Assembly: GCF_032854445.1 (NCBI RefSeq)
Contig: NC_088295.1
Location: forward strand, 1,740,501 to 1,804,500
Direction: 5' to 3'
Length of the DNA: 64,000 bases
Source of the DNA: Liolophura sinensis
Taxonomy: Eukaryota > Mollusca > Polyplacophora > Chitonida > Chitonidae
This document shows positions 37,961 to 48,574 of this stretch, one piece after another (the first letter of the stretch is position 1; each line of letters opens with the position of its first letter). The notes under the pieces were generated by a model. The model did not search any database, was not told the DNA's origin, and worked only from the letters and a program-made list of their open reading frames with translations. The position numbers and the translations under genes are program-made.

Positions 37961-38735
37961 ACTCGGTCTCACGTCAGGCCAAACGACCAACTGGAAGATC
38001 TTGGGCACTGTTTCTATACGTCAGTGTTATTCGGTCTCACGTCAGGCCAAACGACCAACCGGAAGATCTTGGGCACTGTACGTCAGTGGTACTCGGCCTC
38101 ACGTCAGGCCAAACGACCAACCGGAAGATCTTGGGCAATGTTTCTATACGTCAGTGGTACTCGGTCCCCCGTCAGGCCAAACGACCGACCGGAAGATCTT
38201 GGGCACAGTGAATGTACGTCAGTGGATCTCGGTCTGACGTCAGGCCAAACGACCGACCGGAAGATCTTGGGCACTCTGTCTGTACGTCAGTGGTACTCGG
38301 TCACACGTCAGGCCAAACGACCGACCGGAAGATCTTGGGCACTGTGTCTGTACATCAGTGGTACTCTGTATCACTTCAGGCCAAACGACCGACCGCAAGA
38401 TCTTGGGCACTACGTCTGTACGTCAGTGATACTCGGTCTCACGTCAGGCCAAACGACCGACCGCAAGATCTTGGGCACTGTGTCTGTACGTCAGTGGCAC
38501 TCGATCTCACGTCAGGCCAATCGACCGACCGCAAGATCTTGGGCACTGCGTCCGTACGTCAATGGCACTCGGTATCACGTCAGGTCAAACGACCAACCAG
38601 AAGATCTTGGGCACTGCGTCTGTACGTCAGTGGTACTCGTCTCTCGTCAAGCCAAACGACCGACCACAAGATCTTGGGCACCGTGTCTGTACGTCAGTGG
38701 TACTCGTCTCACGTCCGGCCAAACGACCAACTTAT
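37961..38735. repeat. 68-bp minisatellite, about 11 copies, one AGATCT per unit
   Basis: AAGATCTTGGGCA recurs at 37995, 38063, 38125, 38193 and onward every 68 bp to about 38669 (one 62-bp copy). The conserved CAGGCCAAACGACC block precedes it. All 11 copies keep the AGATCT hexamer. Because 68 is 2 modulo 3, the open reading cycles through three frames, yet a 280-codon frame survives; nothing else suggests translation. Confidence 0.95.
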
Positions 38736-39619
38736 CCGCAAACCCATCTACCCCATGTTCTTTTACTGGTTGTGTTATCATGAAGTCTTAAATTAACACC
38801 CATTTTTAATACAATAGGAGTGCTTTATCGCTGGAATTTCAATATGCTGAAGGATGTCGCTTAAAGTCCCCTTCGCATTGTGCGATTCAGCGACAACTTG
38901 CAGATTTTACCCAAATCAAACAGTCTGTTTTAGTTAAGACTATGAATCCTGTGAAAGAGAGTTTGCTCTTTTTTCATTCGACTTGTTGAACCTGACTGTT
39001 ACGTGATGTTTAATACCTGTATCAAAAATCCTACTATTTGCTGTGGGATTGGAATAATTTAGAGCCTGAGTCTGACACTCATTATGTCAAATATTCCAGT
39101 GTAATGTCAATGAAACCTTCAAGGGTCATGAACTGTCCTATTTTGCTCCAACAACTTTGCAGATATCTTGGGTACATCCTTGCCTGTAACAAAGGATAGC
39201 CTTCCTCCGGTGTCACACCCACCAATTCCCTCACGACTTAGCGGACGCCACCCATGATAATCCAAGCAGCTTAATCCATTTAATTTCAATGAAAAGCTTA
39301 GAGTTACTACTGCATCAATCAATCTGGACTTAAAGGTGGAACTCAATGGGCGAAGACACAAATGAAAGAACTCCATAAATAGAACCTTCCTACTCCTCAC
39401 ATGATTTCCACAATAACCAGGATGTCATTTGTTTTTATACAAACTCAGGTAGACAGTATTAACCAGCAAGGTTTATCAACATTCCACAATTTTACACCAC
39501 AATCTCTCGCGACCATTGGGGCAGTTCGGTTATTAGTCTCCACACCTTAACACAGAAAGAAGGGTTTTAGGCGAGTTCTTCATATTCAGTCTGGAAACTC
39601 TTTATGCAAAGAAGAACCC
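38736..39619. other. Unassigned sequence beyond the putative syntaxin-8 3' end
   Basis: No gene recognised. It separates the satellite cluster from the - strand poly(A) signal. Confidence 0.55.
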
Positions 39620-39624
39620 ACAAG

Positions 39625-39653
39625 TCAGCTTTAAAGCATAAGAAACCTTTATT
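39625..39653 (-). terminator. Poly(A) signal of the - strand gene
   Basis: AATAAA on the - strand at 39653-39648, followed within 30 bases by a GT-rich stretch (GACTTGTGGGTTC), is the classic arrangement for cleavage and polyadenylation. It is the first good candidate downstream of the putative syntaxin-8 stop. Linking it to that gene is inference, as 3.8 kb including an intron would lie between. Confidence 0.5.
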
Positions 39654-41998
39654 ATATCATATACAGTTCTTACACATACAATGCAATCAAATACATAATT
39701 AATACAGCTATATAAATATGTGTATGTACATATCATGACCAATCTTACAGTACATTGATTGCAAACCTAGGTGTTCTACGGTGTGCGGATGCACCTCTGA
39801 CACCTGAAGACTACCATGCCTAACAGTTGAGATTTTATAGTGTCAGTACCTGGCCGAGATACAATTTAATGGCTTCATTTGCCATCTGTACTGGTAATGC
39901 AGAATATCCAATGAAACCAACACAGTACAGCAAATCCTGGTTTTGTCAAAAGAGTATATGTACATGAATGTTGAGGTTTGTGCTGAGCATCAGACTGTAA
40001 GAGCTGTTACATGGGAACATCGGACATCATTCTGGAAACAGTTGGGACAAACGTGATTAGGACTCCAGTCAGTTTAACAGCTTCCTGAAAAAGCAGGAAA
40101 ACATCTGCTGCCAGAAAACAAATAATACATTCTAAACTTGGATCTCTTGAGCAAGCTAACATTATGAGAAATGTTGAAATGCAAGTTATACAGTACAAAT
40201 AAACTTTATAAGAAATTAATTTCTAAGTTTAGTACAATACCTGAAAATAATTTCCTTACAACTGTTTATCCGGGCTAGTATGCCCATTTCTGATGAGTTT
40301 AATTTGTTAAATTCCATAAATAAAAGGGTGTTTCAGATTAACCTATCACTCAAAAGTTTAAAAGAGAGCACTTAAAAAACACTAGTTATGAATGCAGATT
40401 GCTGAGGTGTGGCTAAAACAAGAAAAGGAGGTATATCTGTAGGACTCAACCACAAAACATAAAAACTGGGTATCCAAGTAATGCCATGAAACCGTTCAAT
40501 CCTAGCTGGTCCATAAACCAACAAGAAAAAGTGGTCACAGAGTGACCAAATACTTGTGCCCATAGCCACCTGCATATGACCTCGCAAAATAACAAGGCTT
40601 TTTGTTAAACACTTTCACTCGCACCCTTCTGACATGGCAGTAATTCTGTCCCGAAATTCACCCTCACACCCAGGGCTTGGCCATCAAACAAAATATTATT
40701 GAGAAATCAAATTTATGACCCGAACCTACCACAAAGGTCAGGGAATTAAACAGCTCCGAGATTTCAGCGGGGAAGAATTTAAAAACACAGAGCAGTACAA
40801 AACATTTGAATGCTAAGAAGGGTTGGCCACATCTAAGAAGGGTTGGACACGGCTAATCCCCCTTTTCAAGGAGACCTTCTCTCATAGGTGATGGCTGAGA
40901 ACAGTGAATAATAGAGGCGGAAAAAAAACAAAATCAACGGGGTCAGAGGATCTCTTTTGATACAAAAGGGGAAATTTGGAGGAAGTTTGCTCATAAGACC
41001 TTTCCAGTGACAAATGATTTTGAGGCACAGAGTGTGTTTGCCTAGGCTCTCCCTTAATTACTATGTCCAGTTTCCATTTCAAGCAGGCCCTCATGGTCTG
41101 CTCTTTGCTTTGTGCCCCTCCAAAAGGTAGCCCCTTTACCGTAGGCTGTCAAAAATGACACCATTGTGGCAGCCATTCCATACTACAAGAGAACCAAGTT
41201 GGAGTAAGACAGAGGTTTGCCTCCTCTAGTCCGCAGCACCAGGTCCATGTACATAGCTTTCTCTCGCTCCAGGCAAGCACAGATCCAAATTGAAAATGTT
41301 CTCACAGGAGTAAACAGCACTGAGGGTGGCAGTATTGCCAACCTTTCACACTTCACTATCTACAACAGACTCTAAAGGACCGTAAATTCTGCCACTGAAA
41401 AGAGCAATATAGGAAGAGCCAATATTTAATTTAGCAGGTCAGCTTTTCACGGTGATCTGGGCTAGTCGTGCAGTACAAACAGTCTGTACATAGGTGAGGG
41501 GGAAAAGGTGTGTACTGAGACTGTCAATAGCCTGCATCTTTATACAACCTATCCATGGCCACACACTCCTGTTAGACCATGCTATAGTAACTAATACAGG
41601 CCAGTAGCAATTATTCAAAAGAGCACCTTTTAGAATAAATACTAGCTGTAGTCTTCTAGACAGAGGGGACAAGGCCAGGCATAAGCACACAACCAGGTTT
41701 AATGGGCTAACCACATGCTCTCTCAGTCACCTTTCACAGTATCTTGTAATGTATCAATTCAAACAAGTACTGGCTATGTATGATTCTGGCCCAGGTACTG
41801 TTGTAACATGGTAGCTACCAAGTGCATGTTAACACTTTTTGTGTTATGAGTTTTTATTTCAGCTAAAGCATGTGTCTTGGCTACACCAATGAAGGTAAAA
41901 GCATGTACTTTGTGTATCACAGAAACTGATGATACCAAAAAGAGAGAATGAAACAGAGAAGTCATTTGATGATAAAGTTGTTAGTAGTGCTATACTAA
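39654..41998 (-). other. Possible 3' UTR exon of the - strand gene
   Basis: About 2.3 kb of largely unique sequence without tandem arrays, in contrast to the repeat-dense neighbours on either side. It lies between the - strand poly(A) signal and the spliced last coding exon, so it may be the 3' UTR exon. I could not locate its splice acceptor. Confidence 0.35.
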
Positions 41999-42290
41999 CA
42001 GTGTTCAGTGAAGTCTCTGATCACAGGGACTACCTCTCATACAGTGTTCAATGAAGTCTCTGATCACAAGGACTATCCCTCACATAGTGTTCAGTGAAGT
42101 CTCTGATCACAAGGGCTATCCCTCACATTGTGTTCAGTGAAGTCTCTGATCACAAGGGCTACCCCTCATACAGTGTTCAGTGAAGTCCCTGATCACACTA
42201 CCTCTCATATTGTGTTTTCCTTTATTATGGGCTACCTCTCATATTGTGTTTTCCTTTATTAAGTACTACCTCTCATACTGTCTTTTCCTT
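41999..42290. repeat. 43-bp minisatellite merging into a roughly 40-bp repeat
   Basis: AGTGTTCAGTGAAGTCTCTG recurs every 43 bp from 41999 (next copies near 42042 and 42085) for about 4.5 copies. It is followed by three copies of a shorter unit with TTGTGTTTTCCTTTATTA. The CTACCTCTCATA joint is shared by both, so the second block seems to derive from the first by replacement of its middle. Confidence 0.88.
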
Positions 42291-42440
42291 TATTATAAAT
42301 GTATTTAATAATTAAAGGATTCATGAAATGCATATGACTGTTAAATGGTACATGTTCCATGCCTCATACAGAAATAAAAATTTGAAGAGGAAAACACTCA
42401 TTTTTCCTACTTTGGGCATGTTTGCTATCTTGTAATTATT

Positions 42441-42530
42441 TACTTAATTATCTGACGTTTTACGCCATATTCAAGAATATTTCACTTACATGACGGCGTC
42501 CAGCATCATGGTGGGAGGAAACCAGGCAAA
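42441..42530 (-). mobile_element. SINE fragment (3' part)
   Basis: On the + strand it reads GACGTTTTACGCCATATTCA, then AAGAATATTTCACTTA and CATGGTGGGAGGAAACC, the reversed 3' part of the SINE family. The head and middle are missing. Confidence 0.82.
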
Positions 42531-42659
42531 CTTATACTGAATAGTTTATCATGTCATAATCTTAATATTGATAACAAGGAAAGATTGACAACACATGTAC
42601 CCCTCCAATCAGCCCCTCAGCCTTCATAGAATCTACATTCAATATAACGTAAAGTTTAA

Positions 42660-43388
42660 CTCATTCGCTCCCAGGAGCGGCTTAAGCCGCAGCCTAGCCA
42701 TACCCCTTGGTCCTCGTGAGCGGCTGAAGCCGCATAAAACACTGTCTCTGAATGGTCTTTTTGCATGGAAACTGGGATTTTTAGGGAGCTAAACCAATCA
42801 AATACTGCCTTATTAGAAACTATGGAAGCCACAAGAGCGGTGTTTTTAGATTTTCTTTGGTTGCAAGCGATAAAAAGGCACGAAAAGTGGTGGAGAAGAT
42901 TTGACAACTTCCTTTGAGGCTTTGCCAAAATGGTGGACTAAAGTACAGATGACGATTTCGAGGGCGTTATGAATAAAGACATTTGAGGGGATTTCGACTC
43001 GGATATTTCGGTTTCAGATGTTAGCAGCAACATATAGAGTCTTCTGACAAAGAGGAATTAACTTTAAGTCAACTACGCTCCACAATTAACGAGAGACACG
43101 GACCTGAACAATCGAAAACTGTACCAACAACAACGCGAACTAAGGAAACGCAATTTAACTCAAATCAAGAGATACACTGTTCCAATAAAGTGATTAATTT
43201 TATGTTTACACGCTTCACAGAGCAAAAATACCAACTGCCACCGAATATCTGATGGGGGAATTATCCAAAAATCATTAAACAAAAACTTTTTTAGTGCAAA
43301 ATTGTATTTCTGCTGTGGCCTGCTGAGGACCAAGCGGTGATCAGGGTTGCAGTAGTGAGGGCTGTATGACGTTGTGGTAGCAAATGAG
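42660..43388 (+). mobile_element. piggyBac-like non-autonomous element, TTAA-flanked
   Basis: The element is flanked by TTAA at 42656-42659 and 43389-43392. Its left end CTCATTCGCTCCC matches the reversed right end CTCATTTGCTACC. TTAA target sites are the signature of piggyBac-type transposons. After ATGGTGGACTAAAG the + strand reads DDDFEGVMNKD and GDFDSDISVSDVSS with stops in between, resembling the acidic N-terminus of piggyBac-type transposases, so this is probably a deletion derivative of a full copy. Two near-palindromes (GCGGCTTAAGCCGC at 42677 and GCGGCTGAAGCCGC at 42720) lie just inside the left end. No catalytic domain remains. Confidence 0.8.
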
Positions 43389-43469
43389 TTAACAAAGTTG
43401 ATAGATACTGCACTTGGACTATAGCTGAAGATCCAACACTCAGCTCACAGATTGTACAGTCAGACTTAC

Positions 43470-43558
43470 CCTGAAGAAGCGTTAGGCTTTCCCATGAAAA
43501 GGCACAGCGGCGATAACCACAATGGCGATAAATAGAAGGATAATGATCACCCAATAAC
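43470..43558 (-). CDS. Putative syntaxin-8, last coding exon (membrane anchor)
   Basis: Read on the - strand, the acceptor TGTGTGTACTTGCAG is followed by a frame giving YWVIIILLFIAIVVIAAVPF then HGKA and TAA (43484-43482). This is a single hydrophobic helix with a four-residue tail, the layout of a C-terminal tail-anchored SNARE. It resembles the syntaxin-8 anchor of other animals (a VILLLxAIVV.AV-P pattern), where a splice junction also precedes the helix just after the SNARE motif. Syntaxin-8 is a Qc-SNARE of late-endosome fusion. A donor (AGG|GTAAGT) lies 12 nt after the stop, so a 3' UTR intron is predicted. The netrin neighbour supports the call. The SNARE-motif exons were not found. Another tail-anchored protein is the alternative. 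Confidence 0.6.
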
Positions 43559-43628
43559 CTGCAAGTACACACAAAAAACACTCCAAAGTGACCAGTGAAA
43601 AAGCATTAAAACATCAAATTACATATTT

Positions 43629-43797
43629 TTGTTTACTTATTTGATTGGTGTTTTACGCCATAGTCAAGAGCATTTCACTCATTCAACGGCGGCCAGCGTT
43701 ATGGTGGGAGGAAACCAAGCAGATCCCTAGGGAAACTCACGACCATCCGCAGGTTGCTGGAGGCCCTTCCCATATACGGCCAAAGAGGAAGTCTGGA
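43629..43797 (-). mobile_element. SINE, 5' truncated
   Basis: Reads on the + strand from TTACTTATTTGATTGGTGTT through GGTGGGAGGAAACC and CGACCATCCGCAGGTTGCTG to AGAGGAAGTCTGGATGAG, then loses similarity before the tRNA-like head. It is more diverged than the copy at 55147. Confidence 0.85.
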
Positions 43798-44446
43798 TGA
43801 GTAAAATTACAATAAGCACCCTCATTTGCCAAGTTGTTTTGCAGATTAGCCCTTGACCAATGAGGTGGTGAGGTGGATTTGGTGAAGAGAAATTGCATTA
43901 ACTGAGGATGGGCATGGTTTCATCCAAGCAATCATGAACAAAAAGGCTGTGCCTTTAACAAGAAGGTTTTGTTCCCGCTACGAGACTTGAACAAAAAGGT
44001 TGTGTTCCCTCTATGAGCCTTAAACAAAAGGGTTGTGAGGATGATCAACTACATGTAGGATCTGGTGAAATGTTGATAGTTTCCCTCGAGAGGTTCCCCG
44101 TTTCCTCCACCAATGACTATAATGTGAAGAGCCTCATCAAGGATCTAGTAAAATGTGAGGCATTTTCACTGGGATAAGTTAGGGGACTGGAGGTATCCCG
44201 ATTACAGCATGTGTATACAGTAGTGAAATCTGCATGAACATGGACCTCAAGTAAAACTGAAATAAACCTAAAGGTGAAAATACAAGACGCTTGTATCTCA
44301 GAAGCTTGACAATGATTTTTACGATGCCATAGACATTGTACCCAAGTTACATTGTTGTTATCCAAAAGTACATGTATTAAAATTGGGGTCTCCTTGGCCA
44401 AGGGTTTATAGTGCATTTGCACAGCATAATGACTCCTGAGGAAGTC
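43798..44446. other. Unassigned sequence
   Basis: No gene recognised. AACAAAAAGG(C/T)TGTG recurs near 43939, 43990 and 44023, a short imperfect repeat. Confidence 0.55.
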
Positions 44447-44608
44447 ACCAGTTTGGCCAATGCGAGTTCAAGTCCAGTTTATGCTGGCTTCCTTTCTGGT
44501 CGTATGTGAGCCCAGCGCGTCCCTTGGCACTCTGCTTGTTGTTTTACCCACCATACTGTTGACCGTGGTGGTATAAGTGAATATTCTTGTGTACAGGGTA
44601 AAAACGAA
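44447..44608 (+). mobile_element. Old, diverged SINE fragment
   Basis: Contains GCGAGTTCAAGTCCAG (B-box region), ATGCTGGCTTCC and GGTATAAGTGAATATTCTTG in the family order, but with many substitutions and a lost middle. It is the oldest-looking SINE copy in the window. Confidence 0.72.
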
Positions 44609-44734
44609 TCCCAGCTCAGGCAGATTCTGACATGTTAATGGCACCTGACTGCCTGCAATGCCAGAGATCCCCACTACATCTAACCTACAGACATAGAACA
44701 TGGATTAACGGGCACTGAGATGGACAGCAAAGAG

Positions 44735-45017
44735 GGCACTGAGTCACCTGACAGATAAACAGCACCACAACAGTGACCAATGGCACTCAGCCAGCCGACA
44801 GATGAACAGCACCACAACAGAAACCAATTACACTCAGCCAGCCGACAGATGAACAGCACCACACCAGTGACCAATGGCTCTCAGCCAGACGACAGATGAA
44901 CAGCACCACAGCAGTGAACAATGGCACTCAGCCAGACGACAGATGAACAGCACCACAGCAGTGAACAATGGCACTCAGCCAGACGACAGATGAACAGCAC
45001 CACAGCAGTGACCAATT
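44735..45017. repeat. 47-bp minisatellite, 6 copies
   Basis: GACAGATGAACAGCACCAC begins at 44797, 44844 and onward every 47 bp. The GACGACAGATG variants on the right are nearly identical to each other. No gene is implied. Confidence 0.93.
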
Positions 45018-46109
45018 ACATGTCACAGAACTGATAACTCTTACAACATAATCAGTAACTTCACTGGTAATGGCTGCAGCAGAAACCTTGAAACCACCAG
45101 GCGAAGATGGGGCAGGGAAGCCAAAACAGCTCCTAAACCTGAGGGAGCTTACCCCATGGGATATCACTTACCAGCTAAGTTATTGGTAATGATCAACTCT
45201 GACGTCATTTCAGAGGAAGATGTTTAAATGTATTGAGGCCTGGCCTCCTCTGGGATTGTCACCATTAGATCAGGTAATGAATAATCACCTAGTATAAGCC
45301 TCCCAGAGAAGTCCTCATCCCCCACCCCCTCTGTTATGTTAGTAAGTGATGCTGGCCTCCTGTCTAAGTAGTGTTTCTCCTGATAGAATAGTGATCAGTT
45401 TGCCAGCCTCCCCAACAAGCTCTGTGGCTGTACAGGCAGTCAGGTTAGAAACAGAACCAGTGTGAAAACCAATACCAGCACTTATAAACATGCCATAAGA
45501 CACAAAAATGGATTCATCACAGGCAGAAGACAGCTTGGCAGGAATTTAGTGGGTGCCAGCCGATCTCAGTTTGGAACTGTAAAAGTCTTAGGTGTTTTCC
45601 TAACCCCTCTAGGTAGGTGCCCATGGCAGTCATCAAACAGTGAGGAAAGCATGTTCCCTGCATCAGACAAGCTTTAATTGATACTGCTGACTGACAGTTT
45701 GTCACCCTGGTAGATGAAAGCTGTACAGCTCCCCCTCCCCTCCCCTCTCAGCTCCCATCTCTCCCATCAGCCAAGCCTGAGGCAGGGCTGCTACTCTGAT
45801 CATTCCCCCATACCTAACCACCACTTCTGTTTACTCAGTTGTCAGCCTTTGTCCTGAAAAGATACCCCATCTAAAAGTCATTTCTCACTATATTATCCTG
45901 CCTACTGTGTTAATTAAGTTAAGTAAACAGTTTTATTAGGGGAGGCTAAGGCATGCTTTATCGATTCCCCAGCCATAAGCTACAAGTATCTATTGCTGAC
46001 ATTGGCTTTCTAAACAAGGCCTAGCCAGACTCCATTCCTGATAAAACTTTATGTAACTTTTATAGCATCAACATCCTCACCCTCAAGTATTTATGCCATC
46101 TATCAGCGC
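45018..46109. other. Unassigned sequence
   Basis: A C/T-rich tract (CCCCCTCCCCTCCCCTCTCA) lies near 45730. No exon with convincing splice signals recognised on either strand. If the - strand gene is syntaxin-8, this would be intron. Confidence 0.5.
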
Positions 46110-46765
46110 TTGCACTGGTAAATTATCAGAACAGTGGCTGCTATAAACTCAGCAAATAGCCGTGTCCTCAGCAATGGCAAGTTATCAGACTAGTGGCTGT
46201 TGTAATCTCAGCAAATAGCCGTGTCCTCAGCAATGGCAAGTTATCAGACTAGTGGCTGTTGTAATCTCAGCAAATAGCCGTGTCCTCAGCAATGGCAAGT
46301 TATCAGACTAGTGGCTGTTGTAATCTCAGCAAATAGCCATGTCCTCAGCAATGGCAAGTTATCAGACTAGTGGCTGTTGTAATCTCAGCAAATAGCCGTG
46401 TCCTCAGCAATGGCAAGTTATCAGACTAGTGGCTGTTGTAATCTCAGCAAATAGCCGTGTCCTCAGCAATGGCAAGTTATCAGACTAGTGGCTGTTGTAA
46501 TCTCAGCAAATAGCCATGTCCTCAGCAATGGCAAGTTATCAGACTAGTGGCTGTTGTAATCTCAGCAATTAGCCGTGTCCTCAGCAATGGCAAGTTATCA
46601 GACTAGTGGCTGTTGTAATCTCAGCAAATAGCCGTGTCCTCAGCAATGGCAAGTTATCACATAAGTGGCTGTTGTAATCTCAGCAAATAGCTGTGTCCTC
46701 AGCAATGGCTAGTTATCAGACTAGTGGCTGTTGTAATCCCAGAAAATAGCCGTATCCTCAGATAA
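46110..46765. repeat. 59-bp minisatellite, 11 copies
   Basis: GTTATCAGACTAGTGGCTGT then TGTAATCTCAGCAAATAGCC repeats every 59 bp (anchors at 46152 and 46211). The middle copies differ only at GCCGTG/GCCATG, while the first and last copies are more diverged. Confidence 0.95.
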
Positions 46766-47160
46766 AAGCACAGGGCATGTCCAGCTGACAACCATTACTT
46801 AATACCAGCTCAGGTGAGAAAATCTTAAATCTCTGACTTTCCACATGTAATTCTTCATCACAGCCCTACTGTGATAAACACAAACCTTAAGTCTTCAACC
46901 CTTTCAACCACCACTGTATAAAATATTTTGAACAGTTCTGGGAGAACTATACAGTGTAGGGAAATAATCTGCACAGTTTTATGAAGTTTGCATCTTCAGT
47001 GCGACAAACAAATCATTTTTGGTGCCATTTTCATAATAATTGTATGCATAAATTCCACTGGAAAAGGGGCTTTAGTGGTTGAAAAGTTTGAAGATTTACT
47101 GTAGTGATAAAAACTTTGAAAAATTACAATACACTTCATTTTAGTGTTCATATATCCTTT
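46766..47160. other. Unassigned sequence
   Basis: Nothing recognised. Confidence 0.5.
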
Positions 47161-47286
47161 ATCAACACAACAAGATAAACGGATAGCTTTACCCAGACCT
47201 GGATCAACACAGCAAGATAAGTGGATAGCGGATTAACATCTCACCAGGATTAATATCTCACCAGGATTAACATCTCACCAGGATTT
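47161..47286. repeat. Compound short repeats, 42 bp x 2 and 17 bp x 3
   Basis: ATCAACACA(A/G)CAAGATAA begins at 47161 and 47203. This is followed by three tandem copies of AACATCTCACCAGGATT (17 bp). Confidence 0.85.
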
Positions 47287-48510
47287 ACACAGAAGCGATA
47301 CACTTTGGATTATTAACAGCAGATTATTAGATTCAAAAGACTTAAATTTATTTCAGGCATGACAACAATAATGATGAAAATATAGGAACCAAAAGTGTGA
47401 AAGTGGCACCATTGTTAAAATGCTAATGCACTAGCCCACCATGCTAAAACAGCAAAGGGATAAGAGTCTGTACCTGTGTGCCCTGCCGTCTTCTGCCCCA
47501 CTCGTCTTAGCCGGCCAGGAAATGAGCCTGGGGTAAGAGGCAGACTCTTCACCCACCCTCTCTCATACCCCCAGGCCAGGCTTAGATCACCCTATTATGT
47601 ACAGAAAATTAACAGCCTCTGGGAAGAGCACATGTTTTCACAGTTGCAGAGAGTAAACCTGTCTAGTACCATTCAGACCCACCATGCTGAACTAGAGGCA
47701 GAGAAAAACAGACCAGCTGTAATGGTCTCAAACCAAACAAAAACAAAGCCTACAAGTGCCAAGCAATTTATAGCAATCTCCTATAAATTATTTATTTAGA
47801 GTTATTTTTCTTTAGACTTGATCAGTTGCCTACACGTAGATTTTCTGCCCAAAACAAACAGGGGACGGCTGCAATATGTGATTGTCATCCTGTAACGCTA
47901 GCTCCATGTACACATAACTGAGTTTGGTTTTACACATTGGAGCGTTGCCTCTACACCATAGTTCTAATTTTACCCCTGTTTGAAACCTGCCTCTAACAGA
48001 CTGTGTCCTGCATCACTAATATAATGCTTCACGACAGACAGACCTGTTGACAAAACTCCAAAAATAGCTGCAATAAGGTTTTCATTTACCATAAGGACCT
48101 GTGCGCGTGGTATTTCCCTCCGCAAGAATCAAATAGTGAGCTGATGACCGAGCAGACTGAAGGCTACAGGCCTCTGTAGTGGGAGCAGAAATAAGAGATC
48201 CAGTACCACAGGCAGGCTTCCTCCCAAATCACATCTCCACAATTTAAACTCAAATTGCTCTTCTTTATAAAGAGACTTGAGCTTATTTCTTTTTAAAGTA
48301 CCAACCAGGCCTACAAGTGTACTGGAAACTTTCACCGTTTGATGTATTAATTTAAAGGGCACAATTTCACAGCTGATTAAATGCACAAGTTTGGTACGGG
48401 CTTGTCCTCATGTCTTCTACTGATATACATAACTCCAGCTCCTCTATTGAAGGTCACAGAGACCCATATTCAGGAATGTCTGAAAAATCTAAGTTATACC
48501 GTTATGAAAG
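47287..48510. other. Unassigned sequence
   Basis: About 1.2 kb without a recognised gene or element. The 107-codon frame at 47476-47799 has no family features. Confidence 0.5.
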
Positions 48511-48574
48511 TCAATGGTAATGGTGATGGTAATGGTAATGGTGATGGTAATGGTAATGGTGATGATAATGGTAC
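48511..48574. repeat. GGTGAT/GGTAAT short tandem repeat
   Basis: A 6-bp-based repeat of GGTAAT and GGTGAT units (18-bp higher period GGTGATGGTAATGGTAAT). Confidence 0.93.

Noticed and set aside
37949-38796. 280- and 194-codon open frames
   Set aside because: Both run through the 68-bp array and only cycle the same peptide in different frames.
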